Below, in pieces: positions 18,188 to 25,856 of a DNA stretch of 64,000 nucleotides; position 1 is the first letter of the stretch, and every line of letters begins with the position of its first letter. Under the pieces are notes generated by a model. It was not told the origin of the DNA. It made no database searches and worked only from the letters and a program-made list of their open reading frames with translations. The stretch is from Buchananella hordeovulneris. GTDB taxonomy: Bacteria; Actinomycetota; Actinomycetes; Actinomycetales; Actinomycetaceae. Both the position numbers and the translations under genes were made by a program. The stretch spans positions 1-64,000 of the forward strand of contig NZ_MQVS01000011.1 of the NCBI RefSeq assembly GCF_001907235.1. Direction: 5' to 3'.

Positions 18188-18834
18188 CCCAGCCAATCTG
18201 GCGCCGCCAGCAGCTCCTGCACCTCGCTCACCAGGCGGCCGACGTGGAAGCCGTCGGCCGCCGCATGGTGCACCTGGATGGCCAGCGGCAGCAGGGTGCG
18301 CTCGGCGCTTTGGCGGTAGCGCCCCAGGGTGAATTTCGGGGCCAGAGAGGCCTCCTCGGTGGGCAACTGCAGGTGAAAGCCCGTGAACGGCACCCATGGC
18401 AGGGCCGAGACGTAGAACGTGTTGGTGGGCGGAGGCCCCTGCGGAAACAGGCAGGTGGTCTGCTGGTGGGTGGCCGCCACCTCGGCCGCCGCCGCGTGGA
18501 AGGTGGCGAAGTCGGCGTCGTAGGGGCTCCACACGCTCGCGAAGGTCTCGTGGGCGGAACAGAAGATTGTGAAGGAGGGGTGGACGACGTCCCAGACCGC
18601 CGGGGCGGAGTCGGTCGTCACCGTCAGCCGAAACTCCTCGTGACGGTTGACGACGTTGGCCAGGGCCCAGACCTGGGCGAGATAGGTTTTGCGCCGGGAA
18701 TGCGCCAGCGCCGCCGCGGCGGCAGTGGCATCCAGCTCCACGGTCAGGCTGTAGCTGCAGGCGGCCTGGAGGTAGTGCGCGAAGTGCTCTCGCCGCGGCC
18801 AGGTGGTCAAGTCGATACGACGCGGATTCTCCAT
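18184..18834 (-). CDS. chloramphenicol O-acetyltransferase-like protein (CatA family)
   Basis: Type A chloramphenicol acetyltransferase homologue (216 aa, the normal length), a trimeric cytosolic enzyme that transfers acetyl from acetyl-CoA to the 3-hydroxyl of the drug. Matches run along the whole chain: FTIFCSAHETFASVWSPY, TNTFYVSALPWVPFTGFHL, APKFTLGRY, LLPLAIQVHHAAADGFHVGRLV. The catalytic HHxxxDG motif is at residues 189-195. The segment that reads FDSFN in classical CATs, whose Ser helps stabilise the reaction intermediate, reads FTGFH here, so the Ser is Gly. Activity or substrate may therefore differ. It is convergent with an MFS exporter, overlapping it by four bases. Whether it confers resistance is untested. 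Confidence 0.85.
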   Translation of the reverse strand: MENPRRIDLTTWPRREHFAHYLQAACSYSLTVELDATAAAAALAHSRRKTYLAQVWALANVVNRHEEFRLTVTTDSAPAVWDVVHPSFTIFCSAHETFASVWSPYDADFATFHAAAAEVAATHQQTTCLFPQGPPPTNTFYVSALPWVPFTGFHLQLPTEEASLAPKFTLGRYRQSAERTLLPLAIQVHHAAADGFHVGRLVSEVQELLAAPDWLG

Positions 18835-19010
18835 GTTCGTCAGTATGACAATCCTCGCGGGGGTGGCAGGAAAGCCAGGTAGGCAAATGCCCGGGGAGAA
18901 GCTGTGCTTCCTGGCGGTAAAACCTGGCGCACGTCAGCGTTTTCCACCTTAATCGAGCGGCCGACGACGGTGGCCGAGGCAGCGGGAGCCGCCCGGGCCA
19001 CCGGGGCGCA

Positions 19011-21152
19011 CTACTCGAAGCGCGTAGCCGTGGCACCTATCCGGCCCGCCGCCCGGCGGGAGGTACCGACGGCGAACGCCAGGAGGGCCAGGCAGGCAGC
19101 CAACACCAGGTAGTTGCTGGCGGCTGGCCAGGCCAGCTGGCGTTCGCTGAGTCCGGTGATGGCGGCCCACGCAGAGAAGATGCCCGCCCCGAGCGTGCCC
19201 AGCAGCATGGTGGCTACCGGGAGCACGGCCTCCCAGGTCACGGCCAGTTGCAGGCGTCGGCGTGGCATGCCCGCCAGGCGCAGCAGCCCGAAGCTGCGCT
19301 GCCGCTCCAGCACCGCGATCGTCGTTGACATGCCGAGGGAGAGAGCCGAGATGAGTCCGGCCACCAGCATGCCCAGGTAGCCCAGGGTCTGGAATTGGTA
19401 CTCCGGGGCGTTGGCGGTCAGGAGCGCGTAGTCGCGGGGGGCGTACGGCAGCTCCGGCAGGGAGGCCGCGTGGCGCATGACGCTAGTGCGGGCGATTTCG
19501 AGGGCCTGCGGCCCGGCAGTGGGTTCCACCAGCAGGGTCTGGAATCCGGTGGCGTGAGGCGGGTGGGCGGCGGCCTCAGCTGCCGCGGGCCGTCCGGTCA
19601 GCCAGCGATGGTCCAGGCGCACCCACTGGACTTCCGGCGCCAGGTCGGCAGCAATCCCGAAATGCTCCGCGGTTTGCCGGTCTGTCACCAACTTGCCCGC
19701 GCCGTCGTCAACCAGCAATCCGACGTACGCCACTGCCGGTTCGGCTGCCAGCGCGGCCTGCAGCCCCGGATCGGGTTTGGGCAGGGCGACGCGCAACGCG
19801 CGCGGGGCGGGCGCCCCGGTACCGAGGCCCTCGGCGGCTACCTGATTAACCGAGGTCATGCCCACTGTGAACATCGTCAGGGCATACAGGGCGACCACCA
19901 GGCCTGCCACTGAGCGAAACACGGCGCGCGGGTGGCGGGCGATGCGGCCGGCGGCCACCAGGGTGGCGCCGGTGCGGGCCAGGTGCCGCAGGCGGTTCGC
20001 GGTGAGGTGGGTTAGCAGCGGGCCCGCCACCAACAGGCCGACCATGGTGAGCACGGTGCCCGCCAGCAGCGTGGGGCCGGGCGGCAGGGGCAGCAGGCGG
20101 CTGGCCACCAAGGCAAATAGGCCCAGCCCGGCTCCCAGCGGGGCCAGCGTCCACCAGCGCGGCGGACGTTCGTCGCGCTCGCGCACCGCCCCGAGCGAGC
20201 CGAGGGCCGCGCGCCGGGTGCGCCACCACGCGACAGCAGCGGCCGCCGCTACCGTGCCGAGCACGACGCCGAGCGCCGTGTGGGCTGGCACCAGCAAGTC
20301 AGCGGAGTAGAAACGGGTGTCTTCGATGCGCACCTGGGCGGCCAGCGGCACGGCCAGACGATAGAGAGCTAAGCCCACCAGGCCGCCCAGCCCGGCCAAG
20401 AGCGTCATCTCCCCGGCCGTCAGGCGCGCCAGGCGCCGCGGCCCCACCCCGAGCAGCCGGAGGGTGGCGAATGTCTCCGCCCGTTTGGCTGCCCCCAGGT
20501 TCGTGACGATGGCGATGAAAAGGAAGACCGGCAGCAGCACCGCGGCGGCACCCAACAACGCCAGGTAGCGGTAGGCGTCCGACGCGTAGGCGTTGCCGCG
20601 GAACTCCGTGAGCAGGTGCGGGCCCGAAGCGAAGGAGAAACTGTCCAGCTGAGCGCGCGAGACACCAACGAGTGCCACGAGCGAGTCCGGCCCGGTCAGT
20701 GTCGCAGCGGGCAGGTGCCCGGCGAGGGTGCCAAAGCGGTCGGCGAACTCGGGCCCAGAGGCATCCTGTGTCAAGTCGGCCAGCGCGGGGGAGGTGAGGA
20801 ACTGTCCGGGGCCCGGCAAGCGCAGGCCGCCGGGGCCCGCGAGGTGGGGGTGGTCCGGCAAGGTGAGGTAGATGATCTCGACGAGGTGGCCGCGGTAGGG
20901 CAGGTGCGTGGTTGCCACGCCCACCTGGTGCGCCTCCAGCGCTGGCCCGCCCCGCTCCAACTCAACGGCCTCGCCGAGCGGCGGCTGGGCCCAACTGCCC
21001 CGCTGGCTACGTTCCGCGATGCCGCTCGCCCCCGCCAGTAGCAGCAGCGCCAGGGCGATGCCGACAGCAATGCCAACGACGATGCCGACCTGCCGGGTGC
21101 GGGCGCGCCGCTCGCTGGCCAGCACCAGGCGCAGCAAAGACAGGTGGCTCAT
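19011..21152 (-). CDS. FtsX-like ABC transporter permease, large form
   Basis: Membrane subunit (713 aa) of an export-type ABC system. An N-terminal helix (IVVGIAVGIALALLLLAGASG) and extracytoplasmic region are followed by a first FtsX block of several helices (residues about 200-310), a second set near 335-430, a second extracytoplasmic part, and a final block (GMLVAGLISALSLGMSTTIAVL to the C-terminus). Duplicated FtsX permeases of this kind, with a LolD-like ATPase and a PadR regulator, are frequent in actinobacteria and often respond to membrane-active compounds. It is the last gene of a three-gene operon; ATG 21152 overlaps the ATPase by four bases. No terminator is obvious after it. Substrate unknown. 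Confidence 0.85.
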   Translation of the reverse strand: MSHLSLLRLVLASERRARTRQVGIVVGIAVGIALALLLLAGASGIAERSQRGSWAQPPLGEAVELERGGPALEAHQVGVATTHLPYRGHLVEIIYLTLPDHPHLAGPGGLRLPGPGQFLTSPALADLTQDASGPEFADRFGTLAGHLPAATLTGPDSLVALVGVSRAQLDSFSFASGPHLLTEFRGNAYASDAYRYLALLGAAAVLLPVFLFIAIVTNLGAAKRAETFATLRLLGVGPRRLARLTAGEMTLLAGLGGLVGLALYRLAVPLAAQVRIEDTRFYSADLLVPAHTALGVVLGTVAAAAAVAWWRTRRAALGSLGAVRERDERPPRWWTLAPLGAGLGLFALVASRLLPLPPGPTLLAGTVLTMVGLLVAGPLLTHLTANRLRHLARTGATLVAAGRIARHPRAVFRSVAGLVVALYALTMFTVGMTSVNQVAAEGLGTGAPAPRALRVALPKPDPGLQAALAAEPAVAYVGLLVDDGAGKLVTDRQTAEHFGIAADLAPEVQWVRLDHRWLTGRPAAAEAAAHPPHATGFQTLLVEPTAGPQALEIARTSVMRHAASLPELPYAPRDYALLTANAPEYQFQTLGYLGMLVAGLISALSLGMSTTIAVLERQRSFGLLRLAGMPRRRLQLAVTWEAVLPVATMLLGTLGAGIFSAWAAITGLSERQLAWPAASNYLVLAACLALLAFAVGTSRRAAGRIGATATRFE

Positions 21153-21841
21153 TGGGGGCCTCCCACGGCACCCGAGTCAGCGGTGATGCGCCCGTCACGC
21201 ATGGTGATCTCCCGTTCGGCCCAGGCCGCGGTGCGGGGATCGTGGGTGACCAACACCAGCGCCGTGTTCGTCGCCCGTACCGCGTTAAGGAAGGCTTCCA
21301 TGGTGTGTTCGGCCGCCAGCGAGTCCAGGGAGCCGGTGGGCTCGTCGGCGAACAACACCCGGGGGCGCAGCGCCAAGGCCCGGGCGACGGCCACCCGCTG
21401 GGCCTGTCCGCCCGACAGCTGGGCCGGGTACTTCGCCTGGTGCTCGGCTAGCCCCAGCTCCGCCAACAGTTTGGCGGCCTGCCGGGTGGCGGTGCGACGG
21501 GAGTGCTTGGCGAGCAACAGGGGCAGCACGACGTTGTCCAACGCCGACAGGTCGGGCAACAGCTGGCCGAACTGGAAGACAAAACCAAAGTTCTCCAGCC
21601 GCAGCTGGCAACGCCGTTCCTCGTCCAAGGCCGAGAGTTCCTGGCCTGCAAAGTCCACGCGGCCCTCGTCGGGGGTGAGCACCCCGGCCAACACGTGCAG
21701 CAGGGTGGACTTGCCGGAGCCGGAGGGGCCCATGATGGCGATGGTTTGCCCCGGATAGATGTCGATGTCCACCCCGCGCAGCGCGTGGGTGGGGCCGAAG
21801 TGCTTGTGTAGACCGCGGCCGGTCAGGCAGGGGACGGTCAT
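21149..21841 (-). CDS. ABC transporter ATP-binding protein, LolD-like
   Basis: ATPase (230 aa) serving the large FtsX-like permease. Walker A is GPSGSGKST near residue 38, followed by the Q-loop VFQFGQLLPDLSALDNV, signature LSGGQAQR, Walker B VLFADEPTGSLD and H-loop LVTHD. These are the marks of the LolD/MacB/FtsE subfamily. It is translationally coupled on both sides: ATG 21841 overlaps the PadR gene stop by four bases and its own stop overlaps the permease start by four. All three are therefore made in step, under the PadR promoter. Confidence 0.9.
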   Translation of the reverse strand: MTVPCLTGRGLHKHFGPTHALRGVDIDIYPGQTIAIMGPSGSGKSTLLHVLAGVLTPDEGRVDFAGQELSALDEERRCQLRLENFGFVFQFGQLLPDLSALDNVVLPLLLAKHSRRTATRQAAKLLAELGLAEHQAKYPAQLSGGQAQRVAVARALALRPRVLFADEPTGSLDSLAAEHTMEAFLNAVRATNTALVLVTHDPRTAAWAEREITMRDGRITADSGAVGGPQ

Positions 21842-22362
21842 GGCCGCAGCTCCGCCCGCAACTCAGCCAGCCGGGCCGCCGTCAGGTCGATCCACCGCAG
21901 GTCTGCCTCCAGGTGGAACAGGGCGTGGTCGGCCAGGAGCACGGTGTGCAGGTCCGCGCCCTGTTTGCGGCGCGTCAGCTCGCGCATCTCGGCCCGGTGG
22001 GCGGAACGCTGCGCATCGAGCAGGCGGTCGGCGTCCTCGTTAAGCAATAGGGCGATGACGGTCTTGGCGAAGAGGTCCGGACGCAGGAAGGCAGTGGCGG
22101 CGACCGGTTGGAACATCCACTCGGTCACAGCGGCCCGCCCGGCGGGGGTGATCTCGTAGTGTTTGCGCTCCGGCCCGGCCCCGGCCGCCACGCCCGTGGC
22201 GGCGATGAGCCCGTCGCGCAGGAGGCGCGCCAGGGTGGCGTAGACCTGCCCGAAGGCCAGTGGTTTGCTGGCCTGGAACCAGCGGTCGTAGTTGTGCTTG
22301 AGGTCGTAGCCGTAGCCGGTACCGGCGCCGACCAGCCCCAGCAGCGCATGTTTCGTGTCCAT
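21838..22362 (-). CDS. PadR family transcriptional regulator
   Basis: PadR-type winged-helix repressor (174 aa) with the N-terminal block KHALLGLVGAGTGYGYDLKH, the wing region FGQVYATLARLLRDGLI and ERKHYEITPAGR, and the C-terminal Vir_C helices carrying Arg/Glu-rich dimerisation segments. ATG 22362 is chosen: a TATAGT box ends seven bases before it on this strand, so translation may be leaderless, and an upstream in-frame start would run into the operator. It heads the PadR-ATPase-permease operon and likely represses it through the repeated TATAC/GTATA sites just upstream. The inducer is unknown, but for related systems it is often an antibiotic or phenolic compound. Confidence 0.88.
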   Translation of the reverse strand: MDTKHALLGLVGAGTGYGYDLKHNYDRWFQASKPLAFGQVYATLARLLRDGLIAATGVAAGAGPERKHYEITPAGRAAVTEWMFQPVAATAFLRPDLFAKTVIALLLNEDADRLLDAQRSAHRAEMRELTRRKQGADLHTVLLADHALFHLEADLRWIDLTAARLAELRAELRP

Positions 22363-22371
22363 ACCCGTCAC

Positions 22372-22401
22372 TATACATCGAGGGTATACTCTTCGCGTAT
22401 A
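22372..22401 (-). promoter_or_regulatory. PadR operator array
   Basis: Three half-sites in register: TATAC at 22372, GTATAC at 22384 and GTATA at 22397, giving TATAC-N7-GTATAC-N7-GTATA, i.e. two overlapping inverted repeats with a 7-base spacer. They overlap the TATAGT promoter element of the padR operon, consistent with autorepression. Confidence 0.65.
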
Positions 22402-22530
22402 GCGAGGCGGGGTAGGCAGCGTCCAATCCAAGACATCCCCTTTTGGCCGCCTGGCAGCGCGCCCGCGCCAGCTTCGCCCGCCCCAATGCCCACCGCCGCG
22501 ACGTGCTCGCGCGTCCTGGCAACCGGTGGA

Positions 22531-23019
22531 CTAGCTGAGTTCCTCGCGCAGCGCGTGTCCGAACTGTTCGAGCACCTCCAAGGCCGCCCGCAAGGCCGCC
22601 GGGTCAATATCGGCGGCCAGGTGAGCCACGCGGGCGTCGAACTCGCTGAGCGAATCGCGGATGGAGTCCCGGATGTGCGGGGCGCAGCCCACGTGCACGA
22701 TCCGGCGATCGGCCTCATCTCGCACCCGGCGCACGTAGCCGTGCTCCTCTAGTCCGTCGACCAGCCGGGTGATCGCCCGCGGGGTGACATCCAGCAGCTC
22801 GGCCAGCTCACTCATCGTGAACGACGGCTGGGTGGATAGCAGCAGCAACAACATCACGCGGGGGCCGGTGAGACCCGCGTCGTGGTCGGCCTGGCGATTG
22901 AGCCACCGCCGGGCTAGGCCGCCCAGGGAAGACAGGGTTACCAACAGGGCGAAGGGGAGGGCCTGCTCCGCCAGCGCGGGGGCGGCAGGCGGCGGGCTGG
23001 CCGGGGAGGGGGCTGCCAT
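22531..23019 (-). CDS. MarR family transcriptional regulator
   Basis: MarR-type winged-helix regulator (162 aa). The DNA-binding part reads FTMSELAELLDVTPRAITRL with VDGLEEHGYVRRVRDEADRR as wing, and helices at both ends provide dimerisation. It starts at ATG 23019 with AAAGG about eight bases upstream. The N-terminal 20 residues are Ala/Pro-rich and may be disordered. It is divergent from a HAD phosphatase gene; a perfect GGTAAC-C-GTTACC palindrome lies between them. It does not share an operon with the PadR block, from which it is separated by about 170 bp with no gene. Target genes are unknown. Confidence 0.85.
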   Translation of the reverse strand: MAAPSPASPPPAAPALAEQALPFALLVTLSSLGGLARRWLNRQADHDAGLTGPRVMLLLLLSTQPSFTMSELAELLDVTPRAITRLVDGLEEHGYVRRVRDEADRRIVHVGCAPHIRDSIRDSLSEFDARVAHLAADIDPAALRAALEVLEQFGHALREELS

Positions 23020-23062
23020 GGGTAGGCCTTTCTACTTACGGGAGCTGCCCTCATTCTAGGGC

Positions 23063-23075
23063 GGTAACCGTTACC
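23063..23075. promoter_or_regulatory. palindrome between marR and HAD gene
   Basis: GGTAAC-C-GTTACC is a perfect 6-1-6 inverted repeat, 44 bp before the MarR start and 67 bp before the HAD gene start. It is a candidate MarR binding site by position and symmetry alone. Confidence 0.4.
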
Positions 23076-23141
23076 TCGGAAAAAGCGGCCAACCGGTGGG
23101 CAGGCATGGTTGACTGGAGGCCTATCCGGGAAAGGAAACTC

Positions 23142-23981
23142 ATGCCGCTCGCCTGGGACACTTTGGACCCCACCACCCTCGACATTCGCCTGGTGGCAGC
23201 CGACATGGACGGTACTCTCTTGACCGCCGCCGGGCAGCTGCCCGCCGACTTCCTGGAGCTGCTGGGGCAACTGGCCGCCCGGGGAGTGACCTTTGTCCCC
23301 GCCTCCGGGCGGCAATATCACAGCCTGCGGCGCGTCTTTGCGGCCAGTCCGGTGCCACTGTCCTACATCGGCGAGAACGGCTCCATCGTCGTGCACGCCG
23401 GGCAGACGGTATCCACCACCACGGTCTCGGCGGCCGTCGTCACGCAGGTCATTGACCTGGTGCGGGCCGCTACCCCTGCCGACACCCAGCTGGACCTCGT
23501 CTTTTGCGGCGCCCGCTCGGCCTATATCGAGCGGGACGACGAGGCGTTTCGGAGCGAGGCCAACAAGTACTACGCCCGGTTGGAAGTGGTGGAGGACCTG
23601 AAAGCTGTCACCGATCAGGCCCTCAAGCTTGCCGTCTACGACTCAGCGGGTCGCGCGAACCTCACCCGCGCGCTTTTCGCGCCCGTCGCGCACACCAACC
23701 AGGTGGTGGTATCGGGCGCGCACTGGATCGACATCATGGATCCGCACGTCTCCAAAGGTCAGGCCCTGTCCCGCCTCCAAGCCCTGCTCGGGGTGACTTC
23801 TGCCCAGACCATGGCCTTCGGGGACTATTTCAACGACGTGGAGATGCTGCAAGCCGCTGACTACTCCTTCGCCGTGGCAAATGCCCACCCCACCGTGGCG
23901 GCCAGCGCCCGTTATCGGGCACCCAGCAACGACGACGATGGGGTGGGCAAAGTGTTGCGCCGCCTACTGCTTGCGGGTTAG
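23142..23981 (+). CDS. Cof-type HAD-superfamily hydrolase
   Basis: HAD hydrolase of the Cof/YbiV type (279 aa), typically a sugar-phosphate or pyridoxal-phosphate phosphatase of the cytoplasm. Motif I with the nucleophilic Asp is AADMDGTLL, motif II is PASGRQY, motif III contains the Lys in SKGQALSRL, and motif IV is MAFGDYFNDVEML. The C2-type cap lies between residues about 85 and 190. ATG 23142 is selected for AAAGGA six bases upstream; an in-frame start at 23106 has none. Its final 18 bases overlap the convergent CWB2 wall-protein gene. Its substrate cannot be told from the sequence. Confidence 0.88.
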   Translation: MPLAWDTLDPTTLDIRLVAADMDGTLLTAAGQLPADFLELLGQLAARGVTFVPASGRQYHSLRRVFAASPVPLSYIGENGSIVVHAGQTVSTTTVSAAVVTQVIDLVRAATPADTQLDLVFCGARSAYIERDDEAFRSEANKYYARLEVVEDLKAVTDQALKLAVYDSAGRANLTRALFAPVAHTNQVVVSGAHWIDIMDPHVSKGQALSRLQALLGVTSAQTMAFGDYFNDVEMLQAADYSFAVANAHPTVAASARYRAPSNDDDGVGKVLRRLLLAG

Positions 23982-25709
23982 CTCCTCAAGCTGTTCGGTC
24001 AACGCCTGCGTGACCGCGGGCTGAATCGAGCCAGGCCCGCCCACCACGGTGACCAGCGCCGGGGGCGCGGCCTGAATTGCCTGCGCCACGGGCGCAGGGA
24101 CCCGGGCCGGGTCGGTGAGTAGGAACACCTGGTTAGTGCGGGCAGCGTAGGCCCCGGCCGCCAGCGCATCCGGGAATCCAGTCCCAGAGGCGAGGGCAAG
24201 CTGGTCGGAGCTGCCAGCGGACCGTTGGGCCACGGCCGCCGCAGTCTCGTAACGGGACTTGCCGACGATGACCTCCGGCTGCAGGTGCGCGGTGGCCTGC
24301 TGTGCCGCCCCACCCACCGCGATGGGGCGAGGGGCGTAGGTGTTCAAGGCCTCGGCAGTCTCCCGCGGCAGCGCGCCCCCGTTGGTCAGCAGGATGATGC
24401 CGCTCTGCTGGGCAGCCACCGGGCCGGTAGCCAGTGCATCGGCGAAGTTGGTGCCGTCGACCACGAAGACCGCCTCGACGTTGCGCCGTTCTTGCTCCAG
24501 GAAGTTGTGGATCCGCCGGGCGATGGCGGTGGCGGTGGCGTACCTATTGGTGCCGCCCTCCCGACTCACGTTGAAGCCCAAGGCCCGCACCTCGTCCTCC
24601 ACCTGCTGCGAGACTGAGCCCGTACCTCCTGCGATGATTAGGTCCTCGGCACCGCGTTGGCGCGCAGTAACCAGCGCGGCTCGCGTCTCCGCGTGCAGCC
24701 CACTGCGTGGGGTGAGCAGCAACGGGGCATTGAGGAGACCCGCCAGCGGGGTAGCGGCCAGCGCATCGGCAAAGTTCTCCCCGGAGGCCAAGACGATGTG
24801 ATTGCCCCACTGCGTGCCAGCGAAGTAAAGCTGCGCGGCGGTGGCGTAGCGGTTAGCACCCGCGAGGCGGGAGACGGGCTCCCCGACCCGGAACGTGTAG
24901 AACTGGTCGGTGGTGTGCTCCTGCCCGCCGACGCTATACAACGCCCGCACCTGCAGGCGGTAGACACCTGGTTGCGTGAAGGCCCAATTGGCGTGCATGT
25001 GGGTACGCGGCAGGCTAAAGGTGCTGAACTGCCGGTCGGTGTTGGACCACAGGCGTTTGAGTTCCTCAGCACCGCCGCCCTGCCACAGTTCGACCTTGCC
25101 GCCCGCCGGGCCGGAGACCCGGTGCAGCCGCAGGCGGACGGTGTCGTTGTCCACCGCGCCCGCCGGGAGGTGCTCGGTGGAGAAGCCCGGCCACAGGGCG
25201 GTGAGCTTCTGGTCTGCCGTGCGGTTACCGGTTTGGGTGACCAGCCACACTTCGCTGCCAGCCGCTCCCACGAAATCAAAACCGGCAGGCAGCGTCGTGC
25301 GGGCGGCGTCGGACAGGACGAAGGTCGTGCTGGCGGGGTCTACCCGCTGCGCCAGCTGTCCGTCGAAGTCGGCCTGGGACCCCAGCTGGAGCGCGCCGGC
25401 GCCCCAGAACGCGGTAACCACGTCAGCATGCACATTGGACAGCAAGAGCCGCCCACCAGGGGCCGCCGCTGCCTCCGCCTCTCCGGCCAGGGCGCTGTCG
25501 TCTGCCGCTAGTTCGTCCGCATCCGGCAGTTCGGCCGGAGCGCTGTCGTCTGCCGCTAGCTCGTCCGCATCCGGCAGTTCGGCCGGGGCGAGAGTTTCGG
25601 CGGTGGTCTCCGTCGGATCTGGCTCGACGGGACTGGCCCACGCTGCTGGAGACAGCAGAGTCAGTCCCAGCCCAGCCGTGAGCAAGCTAGAAAATAGCCG
25701 CTTTCGCAT
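23964..25709 (-). CDS. secreted cell-wall-binding-repeat-2 protein with surface-anchored-repeat domain
   Basis: Exported surface protein (581 aa). Signal peptide MRKRLFSSLLTAGLGL to about residue 27, then an acidic Ala/Asp/Glu segment with a duplicated 16-residue unit (APAELPDADELAADDS). Residues about 85-280 form the actinobacterial anchored-repeat (choice-of-anchor M) domain, seen by SNVHADVVTAFW, EVWLVTQT, FSTEHLPAG, HMHANWAFTQPGVYRLQVRA. The C-terminal part holds three CWB2 repeats (e.g. RYATAAQLYFAGTQWGNHIV and LASGENFADALAA), which attach proteins non-covalently to the wall. ATG 25709 has AAAGG upstream. It is divergent from the anchored-repeat ABC transporter operon and shares its domain, so it is probably the wall-bound partner of that transporter, possibly controlled by the same metal site. 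Confidence 0.87.
   Translation of the reverse strand: MRKRLFSSLLTAGLGLTLLSPAAWASPVEPDPTETTAETLAPAELPDADELAADDSAPAELPDADELAADDSALAGEAEAAAAPGGRLLLSNVHADVVTAFWGAGALQLGSQADFDGQLAQRVDPASTTFVLSDAARTTLPAGFDFVGAAGSEVWLVTQTGNRTADQKLTALWPGFSTEHLPAGAVDNDTVRLRLHRVSGPAGGKVELWQGGGAEELKRLWSNTDRQFSTFSLPRTHMHANWAFTQPGVYRLQVRALYSVGGQEHTTDQFYTFRVGEPVSRLAGANRYATAAQLYFAGTQWGNHIVLASGENFADALAATPLAGLLNAPLLLTPRSGLHAETRAALVTARQRGAEDLIIAGGTGSVSQQVEDEVRALGFNVSREGGTNRYATATAIARRIHNFLEQERRNVEAVFVVDGTNFADALATGPVAAQQSGIILLTNGGALPRETAEALNTYAPRPIAVGGAAQQATAHLQPEVIVGKSRYETAAAVAQRSAGSSDQLALASGTGFPDALAAGAYAARTNQVFLLTDPARVPAPVAQAIQAAPPALVTVVGGPGSIQPAVTQALTEQLEELTRKQ
25492..25587. repeat. 48-bp tandem duplication inside CWB2 gene
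   Basis: Two adjacent 48-bp units starting at 25492 and 25540 are nearly identical at the DNA level and encode the same 16 acidic residues twice. The length is a multiple of three, so the frame is kept and copy number could vary between strains. Confidence 0.85.
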
Positions 25710-25808
25710 AAGTACCTTTCGCTTGAGTGTGGAGGAGGTTGCCGCACTGGTGGATTGCAGGGAAGATTTGACAGAGCCCGCAAGGGATTCCATCATTGAA
25801 CCTAAATG

Positions 25809-25829
25809 AATTGAGAACCATTCGCAATT
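25809..25829. promoter_or_regulatory. candidate Fur-family (Zur-like) operator
   Basis: AATTGAGAACCATTCGCAATT is a 21-bp imperfect palindrome: AATTG-x-GAA-xxx-TTC-x-CAATT. It has the dyad length and AT character of Fur/Zur boxes and stands between the divergent CWB2 gene (100 bp away) and the ZnuA-like transporter operon (28 bp before its GTG). Metal-dependent control is inferred; the regulator is not in the window. Confidence 0.5.
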
Positions 25830-25856
25830 GCGGATGGGTGTGGTTAAAGGCTGATC

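Noticed and set aside
18092-19036. 314-codon minus-strand frame overlapping the acetyltransferase gene
   Set aside because: The acetyltransferase frame in the same strand has the full set of CatA motifs; this frame is Arg/Gly/Pro-rich noise.
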